DNA of 64,000 bases from contig JAGTJL010000001.1 of assembly GCA_020746875.1 (NCBI GenBank), positions 3,472,001 through 3,536,000 on the forward strand, given 5' to 3'. Below, one piece after another: positions 44,940 through 57,108 of the stretch; position 1 is the first letter of the stretch, and every line of letters starts with the position of its first letter. Made by a program: the position numbers and the translations under genes. The stretch comes from Rhexocercosporidium sp. MPI-PUGE-AT-0058. Lineage: Eukaryota > Ascomycota > Leotiomycetes > Helotiales. The notes beneath the pieces are model-generated. The model worked only from the letters and a program-made list of their open reading frames with translations. It was not told the origin of the DNA and searched no databases.

Positions 44940-47900
44940 TCACTTGAAACTCGACCTCCTCCTCGCAGGAGTCATTGAATTCGTTGGACTGGAAGGTGTG
45001 TCGGTCCGTTCCGGCAGTCCTAGCTTTATCTCTCCCACCCTCCTCAGTAGCCCCTGTAGGGCCATCCTGACTTCCGCCCCCAGATCTCTATTCAAGAGAT
45101 CAACGCCTAGCGGATAGAACGTCTCAATATACTTCTCGAAGTCTTCGCGAGGGAAGTTCGTGTATCCCTCGAGCACATCCACCACAACAGGTCTCCAGGC
45201 GATGATATTCCGCTGCTGAGATTCCTCCTCCAGTAGCGTGAAGCCTCGGATGATGTCCGCACAGAGTGGTACCAGCGCGGCTTCCGTATCTCCACGGTTG
45301 CTCTTTCGCTCTTCACTATCATCATGGTACATGCGAAGAAGAATGCTCACGTATGTGGCTGCACTGCCACTTTCCTGCTTCAATAGATTGGGAGGTTGCT
45401 TCATGAAACCTTCGCGCCATAGACGCATGCGAAGCTCCTTGTTCTCGTTGAACTTCTTGGCAAAGAGAAAGCTCTTCTTCAGAAGACCCATGAGACGGAG
45501 GAGCTCTGGACTGGGGATCTGAGTGTAGACGGCATCATTGGAGAAGAGCTCGTTCACAGTCTCAATCATGAGAAGCTGGAGAACACATTTGGTGATGATC
45601 TTGTTGAAGAATCGCCGACGAGCGGCTGTCACTACGACCGGCTGTTGTTGAAGTCCCGATTGAGGTTTGTAGTCTTCCAGATCTGTAGCAGCCGAGGTGG
45701 GTGTCCTGGCCTCATCATCATTGATACTTTCAGCATCAGAGGTCACGGAACCATTGGCAGGGGTGATTCTGAGCGATTTCTCATCTGCCGTTGGTTCATC
45801 TACAGGTGACATTCCATTCTCCAACCCACTCCCCGCTGATGTCGTAGCAGAAAACAGCTGGTATGCTGTTGTCTTCTCGAACAATTCCACGAAAGCCCCA
45901 ACGATCTTCGACCAATGTCCCGGCTGGAATTTGGTCACGTTCTGCAGGATCAACTGTTGTAAGCAATTGCTGCCGATACGAGCAATTGTGTCGTTTTCTT
46001 GACATATACACAACGTCAAAAGGTCCAGAAATCTATCGAGCATATATTCGAGCGATTTGAAGTAGTACGTGAATAGAGAGATCATGTTTCGTAGGGCTTG
46101 AATCATGGTGGTCGATAGCCAGACGGACAATTCTTCGTGTGTAAGCACATTCGACATTTCGGACTTGGACTTGAGCACCATGAAGATAGGGTAAAGAAGT
46201 TGTCGCCAGAGTATGTCCCAGAAATCGTGCGGGAAGTCCCGGCCGTAGTTGATGAGAGACTCGAACAGATAATTGAGCGCATTTGATCTAACCTCCAAAT
46301 CCTCACCTGTCATCAGAACATCATGGAAGGCGAATAGAACGGGGAACCAGAAGGCTTCTTCTTGGGATGTTCTGCTGACTTGTTTGGATGTCTCGCTCTT
46401 GACAGAGCCATCGGAATTTGCGTCCGACTTATTCGATAGCGGACACTCTGGAGTCTTGAGCATCCTCGGAATGATCGACTTTAGGGTATCCATTGCTTGA
46501 AGACCCTTCTTCTGGAACCTCATGTTCTTTGAAAATTCTGTTAAACAAACGACAAGATCTGCAAACGCACCTTGAGATATGACCATACCAAAGTGCGTCT
46601 TGTAGACTTGGTTGACATTCTCAAAGGCGAGGTTGACGATGCTCTCGTAGGGCTCTCGAGCGGCCACAGTGAACACGCCAAACATGGTTCGCCACCCCGA
46701 TCGAATGTTGGATCCTCGCGCTTGAATCATCTGAATAAGACAACGAAGTGCCATATCCTTGACAGTAACAACGCTGCTGTTTGCCATGACATGCTCGAAT
46801 GGCTTGAGGAAGTCCTTCTGAAATTTGAAACCAGGCAGTTCTTCGATCTCCATGAATCGCATCGACAATTGGCGCAGCGAGTCCAGGGCAAAGAACACAA
46901 CTCGTGTATTATTGTAGCATCCGACCCGGTTGAAATGCTCGCCTAAGACAGCCCAGATATTCGTCCATTCGAACCTGACACGGGTCATGTTGTAGTAACT
47001 GATCTCGACCAGCTTCTGTAGACAGTACGTTCTTGGATTTTCTGTTTGGCCCGAGATCTTGATTTCTTCCCAGCTGACTTCCGTCAAGGCTCTCACAAAG
47101 TGCACAATGGCTTCTCCAGAAAGGTTCGCGCTGTTCGTAAATATCCGATCGACACCTTTGATGACCTCATCCGAACGACTTTCCATGGCGATTTCCATTG
47201 AATAGCTTGTGCTCGAAGTTGTTGACCGAGGTCTGGGACGGGTTGGTCGCTGCGACTGACTCGATTTTCTGGACGCCGATTGCCCATCTGCTTTCGAGGC
47301 AGGGACAATTCTGGCTTTGGAAACATCTGGAATGGACCCTTCATCGATACCGTCAGATATCAATTGCAGCCTGTCCAGTTGACTGATACACATCAGTATA
47401 TCTCGCCAAGAACCCTTCAAAAGGTTGCCTTCTGTTTGGCCAATCTCGATCAGAACCTTCAGAGCTTCAACATTCTTCGCTTGCATCTCAGTGGGGTTAT
47501 TTAGATTCGTAGCGTTTTTCAAAGCTGAGACAAAAGCTTCTCGTGCAGTCTCTAGATCAAAGAGGCAGGCAATGCGAATAGCGAGCTTCATCCCCTCCAT
47601 GCACAGCTTGACAATTTCAATATTGTGAGCATTTTGCATCTGCCCAGAAAGTCCGGAGAAGAATGACATCCAGGTCACGTCAAACATTGGACCAACGTGC
47701 TTGAAGGAGGTGGCTGGAATGAATTTGATGACTCCAGACTTTGCAGCATTCTTTCTCTGGTTGCGGAATAGATTCTTGAACAACTGCTCTGATCTGTGTG
47801 ATATCTCTTCGGATTGCTGCAGGTACGCCTCTCGTTGAAGATCGCGCCCAACCGTGGCCAAAGCTTGCCCGAGACCTGCTGCAATTCCACTCGATTGCTG

Positions 47901-50444
47901 AGGCATCAAACCCATTGCTGCTGCTGCTTCGCGTTCACTCTTGAGGACGATCTCATTCTGTGCAATTTCATCAAATATACCATTGAGGTATTCATCGGGG
48001 AGATTTGCATTGTCGTTGATACCTCGGTTATTCTTGATAAAATCCTCTTTTGTCATGCGCTTGACGACCTGGCGACTGTGAGCATCGGTGTTCAGCATAA
48101 TGACTGAGTAAGCGAGCACATAAGCCGTATCCGCGTTGGCGAAGGCGTTTGGATTGCCAGTCACATATCGATTGGCAAATTTCAACATGAATCTATCAAT
48201 CTTCTGCGACTCTCCTGGCAATCTGAAAGACTGAAGAAATTGCCTCAGGGCATCGACGAATCGCCGTTTGGTGAAGTCCATGGTGTCCACAAACTCGTGC
48301 ATGATTGCGATATTTCTCTCATCGCCTTCGCCGAGATATTCTCCAATTTGGGCCTTATCCAATCGTTCTTCGGAGATTAGGAAACGTGCAATATCCATCG
48401 CTGTATCGTTAGGAATAAAACCTTCTCTAAGCAAAAGCTCGATTCCACGCTTAGGCTTGAAATTGAACTGTTTGATAGCATTGCTCAAAGCAGTTTTCCT
48501 CTGCTTTTCCCTTTCTAATTGGTTCGGGTCATCATCGGCAACTGGAGTTGAAGGAGGTAGAGGTGTATCGCCGTTCGTGATTCGTGAGGAGCTATCGTTT
48601 TGCGATGGATCTAGTGACTGCCGGAGATCTTCCGACTGCCTGGATTCGCCCTCTAGACCTCCAGTGACATCAGCAATACCCTGCTGAGACCAATTCACCA
48701 TGGATCTCAACGCCTCGACAAGACAGTCCAAAGCCTGCCGTTTGATGATGTATTCCTTCGGTATCTCTTCATCGACACTCGCATATCGCTCCGTCAAGTG
48801 AGCAGTTGTCAACGACGGGGGAAGCGTACCCCGCGCTTGCCAGTCCGAGCCAGATCCGTTCAAGGCGCCTTTAGCAGCTTTCTCCTCATACTGCTGCTGG
48901 TGAAGTGGGCTGACCATGACTGCTTGACTGGCTGCTTTTGAAAGATCCTCAATAAGAGTTTGGAACATGTTGTCGACGTTCCTGTCGCAGTCGTAATTCA
49001 AGTAAGTCTCGACCAGTGCTCGTGGGTCACCACAATATCTTTGGAGGATACCCATGAAGTAGAGTTTCTGTGTCACTGGAGCATTCCTTCGTTCTAGAAG
49101 CGCCAGGTAGATCTCATTGAGAAATACCTCGATTTCTTTCTACAACATCATCAGCGGCAAGAATTTTGACCGAATGACTTGACAAACCTTGAATGGTGCT
49201 CTCATGAATTTCAGCATGAGCCAGAATATTTCACAGCACACCTCGAAAACCCTGTCCACCGAACTCGCCCCATTACGAGTGATACTCAGACATAGATAAA
49301 ATTTAATAGCTTGCAAGAACCCCGTTGGCTCATTGCTTTTGCTGTTCGTAATAGTACATAAGGGAGAAGTGAAAACGAGCATATTGTTGTTAAGTAAGGT
49401 GTGGATGAGATGGAGCGAAATCAGTTTCGAGCGCATGGCTTGCCCCTTCAGATCATAAAGTTGATCGGGCGGTAGGACTTTGGTGCTTAGATTGCAGAAC
49501 GATCGAAATACCAAATACGCATCTCGTATGTAGACTTCATCTTCATTTTCCTCGGAGTCCATGCCTTCGTCTATCGTACTCTCAGGGGGCGTTTCGCCTT
49601 CCGTATATCGAGGGGAAGGTTGCGCATGCTTCAGCTGTGTGACCATGGTTGACCCATCTCCCATCTGCGAATCGTCGAAGCTCTTCCGATGCTCGAGGTC
49701 CTTCAATGTAAGTTTTGGCCCATCTCCATCAGACGGCACTTCGGAAGCCACACTTTCCTCCACGGATTCTTCTACTTCGTTGTCTCCATTGGCTTCCGGC
49801 GAGGCATCAACGGTATACGAGCTTGTATTTCCCGCGCTCTTCCCGAGTTTTCCAAGGTTCAACCGGGCTTCCTTCATATGTATCCGCGTCTTGACCCTTT
49901 CGAATACGGTCCCGACCATCTGCGTCAACGTGCCCTGCGCAACCTGCTGATTGGCACTACTTTTCGAGAGAAGGAACACATTGTAGACCTGCCGCACAGC
50001 CTTCAATAGGCCGGCGCCATGTACCACAATTTTGTCATTCAGCACAGCTGCAAGTAACGACTTGACAATTTGTAACTGAATTTCCACGGGCGTTGTCTCT
50101 CCCTGGAAACAATCGCATATTGTGTTGATTGCTCGGTCTATGAGCGGTTCTCGAGATGCTTCCTTGTCGGCATTGGGCGAGGATGGAACGGAGAAGTAGG
50201 AGTAGCTGATGAGCTTGCCGATGCAGTCGAGGGCAGTTGTGATTAAGGGGATACTGTTTCCAGTCTTTGTAGCTAACTGCAACGGGGCAAAGATGACCTC
50301 GGGATCTGGCAACTGAGGCGCATGTTCCTTGATATCTTTGAGAGCTTTCTGGACGGACTCCGAGAGAGGTTTGTTCTTGTGAGCCTCTTTGGAGGCAGCA
50401 AGAGTTTCCAAAGCGGACACGACAAAGACGATGGAGCTCATCAT
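44940..50444 (-). CDS. SEC7: SEC7/BIG-family guanine nucleotide exchange factor for Arf
   Basis: Activates Arf GTPases at the trans-Golgi for vesicle formation. Two exons, 49188-50444 and 44940-49139, separated by a 48-nt intron (GTTTGT to TTGTAG), give about 1818 aa, in line with fungal Sec7p. The order is a DCB/HUS-type N-terminal region (to about residue 590), the Sec7 domain at about 600-800, then HDS-type helical repeats (ALTEVSWEEIKISG, ALDSLRQLSMRFMEIEELPG) and a disordered basic tail (TPARRRSSFK). The Sec7 domain shows RGIELLLREGFI, FLQSFRLPGESQKIDR with the catalytic glutamate finger, and AYSVIMLNTDAHS. The frame stays open upstream of ATG 50444 without another ATG, so a short upstream exon is possible. 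It is divergent from the PDH E2 gene. Confidence 0.95.
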
Positions 50445-50935
50445 GGGCTGGAGGATGCAGCGGTTCAGAATTCCATGCGTGGCCCTTCCGCAGCTTCAGT
50501 CGTCTGTTTCCCGGTATTCCGGGGTAGGCGGAGGGGGAATGTGGTTGTCGAGGACGATTCGAAATATTATTGTTTGAAGCACCACGTACTCAATAGCCAC
50601 CAGCAAGCAGCACGGCTGGGATAGATTGCTCGAACTGAACCTTGTCAATCCGCCGAGTGGCCGCCCTTCGGATTCCTCCTGTACGACGCTAAACCCCTTA
50701 CAGCCGCTTCCCAACCTGCCAGTGCAAGTGCAGGCCAGCCCAGAAAATTAACGACTCTCAACATTTATCCGACTCTCACTCTCACACTCTCTCTTGCCTT
50801 CCTCACGTCGGGCCCTTTTCCTCACTCCATCAATCTCGACGTAGACTGTCCACGGCCTTAATTGTCTGGCCTCTTTCGTCCTCTCCCCTCTCGTTCTACT
50901 TTCTACCAGTCCTTTCTTCCACAAGGTCTTCCAAG
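50445..50935. promoter_or_regulatory. Shared divergent promoter, SEC7 and PDH E2
   Basis: About 490 bp separates the two start codons, which face away from each other. Both promoters and 5' UTRs must lie here. The E2 side is rich in CT (CTCTCACTCTCACACTCTCTC), a common fungal core-promoter feature. No specific factor site is claimed. Confidence 0.7.
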
Positions 50936-52448
50936 ATGCTCTCTGCGGTGCTTAGACGGCGCGCCGTGCAATCCTCCTCCCTCTCCTTCCAATTCGCGCG
51001 ATGCTATGCCTCGAAATCCTTCCCACCTCACACGGTGGTCACAATGCCTGCTCTGTCTCCTACGATGACAGCTGGTAATATCGGGACCTGGCAGAAGAAA
51101 GTGGGCGACGCAATCGCTCCCGGCGACGTACTGGTTGAGATCGAGACGGACAAGGCACAGATGGACTTCGAGTTCCAGGAAGATGGTGTTCTGGCAAAGA
51201 TCTTGAAGCAATCAGGAGAGAAGGATATCGCAGTTGGCAACGTCAGTATCCAATTGAGCTGCATTGGTTCACTTTGTTGACTTTTCACAGCCTATCGCAG
51301 TTATGGTTGGGGAGGGTGAGGATGCATCGGCTTTCGAATCATTCACACTCGAGGATGCCGGAGGAGAGAGTGCACCAGCTCCACCACCAAAGGAGGAGGC
51401 CAGCGAATCTTCAGAACCAGCAGATACCCAATCCGGAACCGCTCCACCCAAGGCCGAGTCAACGCCCACGCCCCAGCAACCCGAGTCGAGTGGTGGCAGA
51501 TTACAACCAGCTTTGGAGAGAGCACCAAACGCAAGCGCTGCTGCCGTCAGATTGGCAATTGAGAACGGCGTTAAGATCACTGGTCTCAAGGGTACTGGAA
51601 CTGGAGGACAAATCACTGTGGCCGATGTCAAGAAGGCTTCATCTGGAGGTGTTCCATCTGCCACAGGCGCAGCCCCAGCAGCTTCATACACCGACACACC
51701 TATCACTTCAATGCGCAAGACTATCGCCAACCGCCTTACCGAGTCCATGAACCAGAACCCTCACTACTTCGTCGCGGCCACCGTGTCAGTTACCAAGCTT
51801 ATGAAGCTCCGTGCTGCTCTCAACGCCTCCGCAGATGGAAAGTACAAGCTCTCAGTCAACGATTTCCTCATCAAGGCTTGCGGAGTTGCATGCAAGAAAG
51901 TGCCAACCGTCAACTCGAGCTGGAGAGATGGTTTCATCCGCCAATTCAACAACGTTGATATCAGCGTAAGTTCCCCCCCCCCACTCTAATACAAGACACG
52001 CCGAAGCTCCAGCTTACAATATCTGCTACAGGTTGCTGTTGCTACCCCAGTTGGTCTCATGACCCCAATCGTCAAGTCAGTCGAAGGCCTCGGACTCGAA
52101 TCCATCTCGGCACAAGTCAAGGATCTCGGTAAGCGCGCCAGAGATGGCAAGTTGAAGCCAGAGGAATACCAAGGTGGAACCTTCACGATCAGCAACATGG
52201 GCATGAACTCGGCCATCGACCGCTTCACAGCCGTTATCAACCCCCCACAAGCCGGCATCCTCGCCGTCGGAACCACCAAGAAGGTCGCCATCCCCGTCGA
52301 GACCGAGGAAGGCACATCGATCGAGTGGGACGACCAGATAGTAGTCACTGGTAGCTTCGACCACAAGGTCGTCGACGGTGCTGTTGGAGGCGAGTGGATC
52401 AAAGAGTTCAAGAAGGTCGTCGAGAATCCTTTGGAGCTGTTGCTGTAG
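50936..52448 (+). CDS. LAT1: Dihydrolipoyl acetyltransferase, pyruvate dehydrogenase E2
   Basis: Core subunit of the mitochondrial pyruvate dehydrogenase complex. It transfers acetyl from lipoyllysine to CoA. Exons 50936-51241, 51291-51965 and 52032-52448 give 465 aa. The presequence is at residues 1 to about 28 ([15 protein letters not shown]). The lipoyl domain carries the lipoylated Lys in [13 protein letters not shown]. After a Pro/Ala/Glu linker comes the peripheral subunit-binding domain ([23 protein letters not shown]). The catalytic 2-oxoacid acyltransferase domain ends with [14 protein letters not shown], holding the active His and Asp. All regions are intact. It has one lipoyl domain, as in yeast. 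Confidence 0.97.
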
Positions 52449-53054
52449 ATGCGTAGGACACAGTGAGGAGCTTAAAGAGGCTATGAAAAGAAGCGATAGG
52501 GGGAGGAAGTGGGAGACGGGGAGGGGAGGCTGGTCGTGACTGTAATTGGCATAGAGATTCCCCATGTAACCGTGTACAATGACCCTCTGCATTTCTTGCA
52601 ATTAAACAAATGAATCCTCGCGGCTCTATTTTTGTAACATTTTCAGTCTTCCGCTTCCAAGAAAAACTCGCCGAACTTCAATATATGTCCGTCGGGGGTG
52701 ACCAATATAAGCGACATGGCCCTGTTGACGAAGTAATTGAACACAAAGCAAATTTTTGTCCATAGTAGCTAAACTATATAGTAAGACTGTTTGTTAAAGT
52801 TAACCGGTAATTGTGACATCCACAAAGCAAGCCCCCAACTCCTGCCAGCGCATGGCTACCCAATCCGAGTTGCCTTGATCATTCCTTAAAAACGCCGCCC
52901 GATGCCGCTCTGTAACAAATAACATCAAACTTCAAAGTCCAATCTGCCTCCCAATTTCTGCGTCTCTGAGTCGAATGAAGGAGAAGATAGCTTCAGACTC
53001 TTCGACTCTGTTCGGGGCAGGGGAAGAAGCGAGACTGACCGAAAGACAGACAAA
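52449..53054. other. Convergent 3' region
   Basis: 3' UTRs of the E2 gene and of PEP7 with about 600 bp of AT-rich spacer. Nothing else was seen. Confidence 0.65.
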
Positions 53055-55180
53055 CTACTTCCCCAGCCCCAACGGCCCCGAACCACCCCCTCCACCCCCT
53101 TGCTCCCTCATATAAACGCCCGCGAAATCCAGCTGTCCAATCATCCCATTCACACTATCAATCTCCCTACTCAGATCACTCAAATTCCCACTCAACGCAG
53201 TAACCTCATCGAACCGCCTCGCCTTCTTCGCAGCATCTACCATATCAGCAACGAGGAACTTCTGCTCCTCCAGCACAATAAGCCGTTCGCGCAGCTCCTT
53301 CTCTTCAGCTTCTATGGCCGACACGGCCGAGCTGGAACTTATCTGCGAGGCCGAGTCGATGTCGTTGTATTTTATTGCTGCGAGCGCGCTACGGCCGTTG
53401 GTGGGTAGACCGTTCGATCCGTGGGGGGAGGCGTGCTTGAGGATTTTGGGGAGAGATTTGAGAGGGAGCATGTGAATGCTTAGGAAGTTGGCGCTTTGTT
53501 GGTAGATTGCTTTTTGGAGTTTTGCTTGGGCGGAACTCTTGGTTGGTAGGTCCCGGATTCGTTTGGCTGCTAGATCGTACTTTCCGAAGCTGTCGATAAG
53601 GCGTTTTCGCACTTTGGATGCTTCGGTTAGCGTTTGTTGTGAGGGTGGTTTATCGGGGTCTTGGAGTGCCATGAGCAGACGTTGGAAGTTTGGTAGAAGG
53701 AGTCGGATTCCACGCTCGAATTGGAGGAGGTTCTCATAGGATCGTTGGTCGGCTGGTTTGTGGGATGCTTCTGCCGCGAAGTCCTTCTTGCTAAACACAG
53801 TAGCTTTGCAGTCCCTGCACATTCGAACATCGATGCTCACTTCTGAGGTACCATTCTTCTCTGACTGGATGTCAGTCACTGGACAATGTCAACGGACGAC
53901 AGACAAGAAGGTTAAGACTTGACTTACGTGATGTGACATTCAGGCCTATCTCGGTTGAGCAGCCGGTCCGTGGATCTGCACAAACTACTCGTCCGCATAA
54001 TCGACAATGATGCCTCCTGAAAGACCAAGATCCGAATTCTTGTTGGCAAAATGGGCATTTCAGCACTTTTGCATCCTCTTCCCATGTTACAACTGACTGC
54101 TCCAGTATTTTCCTCTGATTCTTCTGTCCTGAAAGTGACAGTATTCCCCCACTGTTTCCAGGCAAGTCCTCCGGTGGATTTGCCAATAATTGCGTGAGCT
54201 TCGTAAGTCGCTTCTCCAACCTGGAAATTTCGAGGTATTCCTTGTCGACTTTCTTCCTTCTCATAGCAAGGAAATCTGCACTATCATCCCGAATCAGCCC
54301 ATTGTGGTCGTTGTATCCCTCTCTAGACTTGAAACAAGTCTCACAGGTTCTACACCATAATCCTCGAACCGGTTCATGCTGGGCAGATCTGGACAGCTTC
54401 ATCTGGTACATGGTATGATCCTCACAGAATAAACGCCCGCATTTCCTGCAATTCACAGTTCCATTAACAGCTCCCAACCTCTTCCCACATGCTGGCTCTG
54501 TGCAAAGGTCGTTGAAGCCTGACCGTTGCCAATGTGCTCTCGTAACCACTTCGTCGGGATCCACTCGAGCTGGTTCTGGAGTCGATATTCGATTTCCAGG
54601 TAGAGCAATGGGGGCAGAAACGGGTGGGAGTGGAGAGTCGTTCGATTCGAAAACATCCAGTCCCTTCAGCTTCTGATTTATCACTGCCAGCGGCTGAAAC
54701 TTCTTGGCCTTGATGACTTGTTTGTCAAACCAATTCTTAACTTCGTCTTGCTGCACTTCTGGTAGTTCTTGGTGATTGTCGTCGAGATGCCTACATCCAT
54801 TAGCTAGAATTCGCCGATCTGACTCGATACACACACCTGTTGAGTTGTAACAATGTCATCTACAGCTGTTAGTAGCTATCCATTTGCATGTGCAAGGCGC
54901 CTACCATTTCCTCATTGCAGATCGGACAGACAAGCCTACTGCTTCCTGCCGTAACAGACGGTCCTCCATTCTGCAACGAAACAATAGAGCTCAAATCCTG
55001 ACTGCTCTCTGGTAACGGCGACGTAGCCAACGGAGAGGTAGACGACCCTCCAGACGAGACTGTGCTTGCCGCGGGCGAAGATATAAGATCAGAAGTTCGC
55101 TGATGCGCTGGAGGGGCAGGAGGTGCCAGAGACTTCCCACTCCCCAGAATCCTCCCGCCTCCCAGCTTTCGACCAGACAT
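53055..55180 (-). CDS. PEP7: PEP7/VAC1-like FYVE zinc finger protein, endosomal tethering
   Basis: Rab5 (Vps21) effector that binds PI3P and promotes Golgi-to-endosome vesicle fusion. Exons 54905-55180, a 23-nt microexon 54837-54859, 53928-54790 and 53055-53878 give about 661 aa. An N-terminal C2H2 finger (CPICNEEM, then HLDDNH) is assembled across three exons. Two FYVE-type clusters follow: the first (CRKCGRLFCEDH, CRTCETCF) is divergent, and the second has the canonical RRHHCR motif (FCQQEFGSWSFRRHHCRLCG) with MCRDC completing it across an intron. C-terminal helices (YENLLQFERGIRLLLPNFQR; ELRERLIVLEEQKFLVADMV) match the Rab-binding region. The tail is a glycine run. It starts at 55180, divergent from MET8. 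Confidence 0.93.
54837..54859 (-). other. PEP7: 23-nt microexon of PEP7
   Basis: Flanked by an upstream intron with branch-like CTAAC ending CTGTAG and a downstream intron starting GTGTGT. It encodes MTLLQLN plus two bases of Arg and is needed to join the two halves of the C2H2 zinc finger in frame. Confidence 0.8.
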
Positions 55181-55432
55181 GGAGGGAGTATATCGAATGT
55201 GTAGCCTCAGAGCCCTGCCAGCTCGAGGTGTTTAGAGGATCTCCGCCTCGTCGATGGGAAGCCGTGGAACAACTAGAAACTAAACGCACCTCTGACCCGG
55301 ACCACCATGCGGCGAGGCGACCCAAGCCAAGGCCAAGCTTCAAACCGATAAGACTAGCGTTGAACTCTTATCGGAGTGGTGAAGTAAGGATCTCCGGGAA
55401 AAGAGCTTTTGAATAACCTCAAATTCCACAAC
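55181..55432. promoter_or_regulatory. Shared divergent promoter, PEP7 and MET8
   Basis: Only 252 bp lies between the two opposing start codons, so the promoters and 5' UTRs of both genes overlap here. Confidence 0.7.
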
Positions 55433-56294
55433 ATGGGCGAGACACAGTTCCCAGAGGTTCAGGGTGGTGGCTCGCTGATATTAGCATGGCAGATTCGGAA
55501 TAAGAGAGTTTTGGTTGTCGGTGGCGGAGAGGCGAGTATTCCCAGCAGCTTCCATGCACATTTACTAAGTCCTTCCAGGTCGCAGCAGGTCGAATTCTAA
55601 ATGTACTGAATGCAGACGCCAAAGTCACAGTCATTTCTCCCAGAGAAGGACTGAATCCGGAAGTCGCATATCGGATAGAGAAAGGACAAGTGGATTATGT
55701 GGACCGGAAGTTCGAACCCTCAGATCTGGACAATGTCGACATGGTACTGACCGCAGTCGATGATCCTGAAGCCTCATCGCAAATATGGAAGCTATGCAAG
55801 GAGAGGAAGATCGCAGCAAATATTGCAGATGTGCCACCAGAGTGTGACTTCTACTTTGGCAGCGTACATCGAGATGGGCCTCTGCAGATTATGGTTAGCA
55901 CGAACGGGAAAGGACCACGATTTGCGAATATTGTGAGGAGGGCAATAGCAGAAAAGCTGCCTGCGAATACTGGAGAGGCCATTACAAAGGTTGGAAAGCT
56001 GAGGCAGATGTTGAGGAAGATTGCGCCGGGTATTGAAGAGGGTCCCAAACGAATGGCTTGGTAGGTGGAAATATAATGTTCAAGGCAAGATATAACTCTG
56101 ATGGAAATAGGATGATCAAAGTCAGTGACGCCTATAGCTTGGAGGATCTATGCGCAATGAACGAAGAGGATATGAAGACGTTATTAAGATTTTACGCACC
56201 GGATCAGGTTCCACGGTACGGGTGCCTGAAGGCGATGGAGGGGGAGTTTGACGCTTTTGATGGATCTTTTGGATTCTGCGTGGGATGGGGATAA
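55433..56294 (+). CDS. MET8: Siroheme synthase MET8 (precorrin-2 dehydrogenase/ferrochelatase)
   Basis: Oxidises precorrin-2 and inserts iron to form siroheme, the cofactor of sulfite (and nitrite) reductase. Exons 55433-55531, 55579-56060 and 56111-56294 give 254 aa, close to the yeast protein. The N-terminal Rossmann fold begins VLVVGGGEVAAGRI. ANIADVPPECDFYFGS holds the conserved Asp assigned as catalytic in yeast Met8p. GPRFANIVRRAI and the C-terminal VSDAYSLEDLCAM complete the fold. The first intron, 55532-55578, begins GCGAGT rather than GT and has a TACTAAG branch site. The conserved GGGE/VAAG junction leaves no GT alternative. Confidence 0.92.
55532..55578 (+). other. MET8: GC-AG intron in MET8
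   Basis: A 47-nt intron from GCGAGT to TTCCAG, with TACTAAG 11 bases before the acceptor. It interrupts the NAD-binding glycine motif exactly between GGGE and VAAG. Confidence 0.8.
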
Positions 56295-56472
56295 AGTCAC
56301 ACTACTCTTTGCTTGCATACCAGGAGTCAAGGTCACGGATGGATTAGGTGTACAGTACATTATGGTACATGGAATGAAGCAACGACGTGTACGATTAGTC
56401 AATATCAATTGCACTTGAACTATCAAACAAGTCGTAGGGGCGTTAAAATGGAGGGACAATAACGTACAACAA

Positions 56473-57108
56473 TCACAGCTTCGACTTCAACTTGCCTTTC
56501 AACAGCTCCTCTAAGGCGTCAACACCAGCTTGCACAACCTGCTGATCCTGAGCCGGAGTACCCGTGCTCGCACCAATACCACCAATAACCTCTCCCTTCG
56601 CATTCAAAATCGGCAAACCGCCTCCAAAAGTCGTAAATCGTCCTCCGTTACTGTTTCCTAATCCGAAGGCTGGTCCACCCGGCCAAACAGCTTCTTTGTA
56701 AGTGTGTGTACCCACACGATGACCAGCTGCGGTGAAAGCCTTGTCCATTGCAACTGTATTCCTTGTTAGATACATCTGGTTTCTCAAAATACAATGAATA
56801 TATGCTGGAGCTTGATCCGAAGTCACATTACCCCACTTAAGCTCGCACACACTGAGGAAGTAAACCACACTCCTAGCATCTCCAGCTTGAAATGATCAAA
56901 TAACCTAGCATTGATGAAACTGGGAAAACTCACTGCTGATACTCGTTATCTTCGCGTTTGACATCCTCGAGAAATGCAGTAGATGCGTTGAAGCATCAAC
57001 AACGGCAATATTCATGTCAACACCAATCTGCTTTGCTTTCTGTTCCGCCGCCGCCACGGCGATTTTGGCGCCCTCGAGGGTGAGATGTTCTTGTATTTTG
57101 GTGGCCAT
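56473..57108 (-). CDS. GlcG/HbpS-like (DUF336) small protein
   Basis: Exons 56934-57108 and 56473-56753 give 151 aa, the full length for this family. The N-terminal helix (LTLEGAKIAVAAAEQKAKQI) and NIAVVDASTHLLHFSRM are followed by MDKAFTAAGHRVGTHT and a glycine-rich core (FTTFGGGLPIL, GEVIGGIGASTGTPAQDQ). In bacteria HbpS binds haem and GlcG lies in glycolate operons. The fungal proteins have no established reaction and presumably bind a small cofactor. No signal peptide was seen, so it is cytosolic. The intron is 179 nt, longer than most here. Confidence 0.9.

Noticed and set aside
51269..51748. 159-codon minus-strand ORF within the E2 gene
   Set aside because: Shadow of the Pro/Ala-rich linker region of LAT1.
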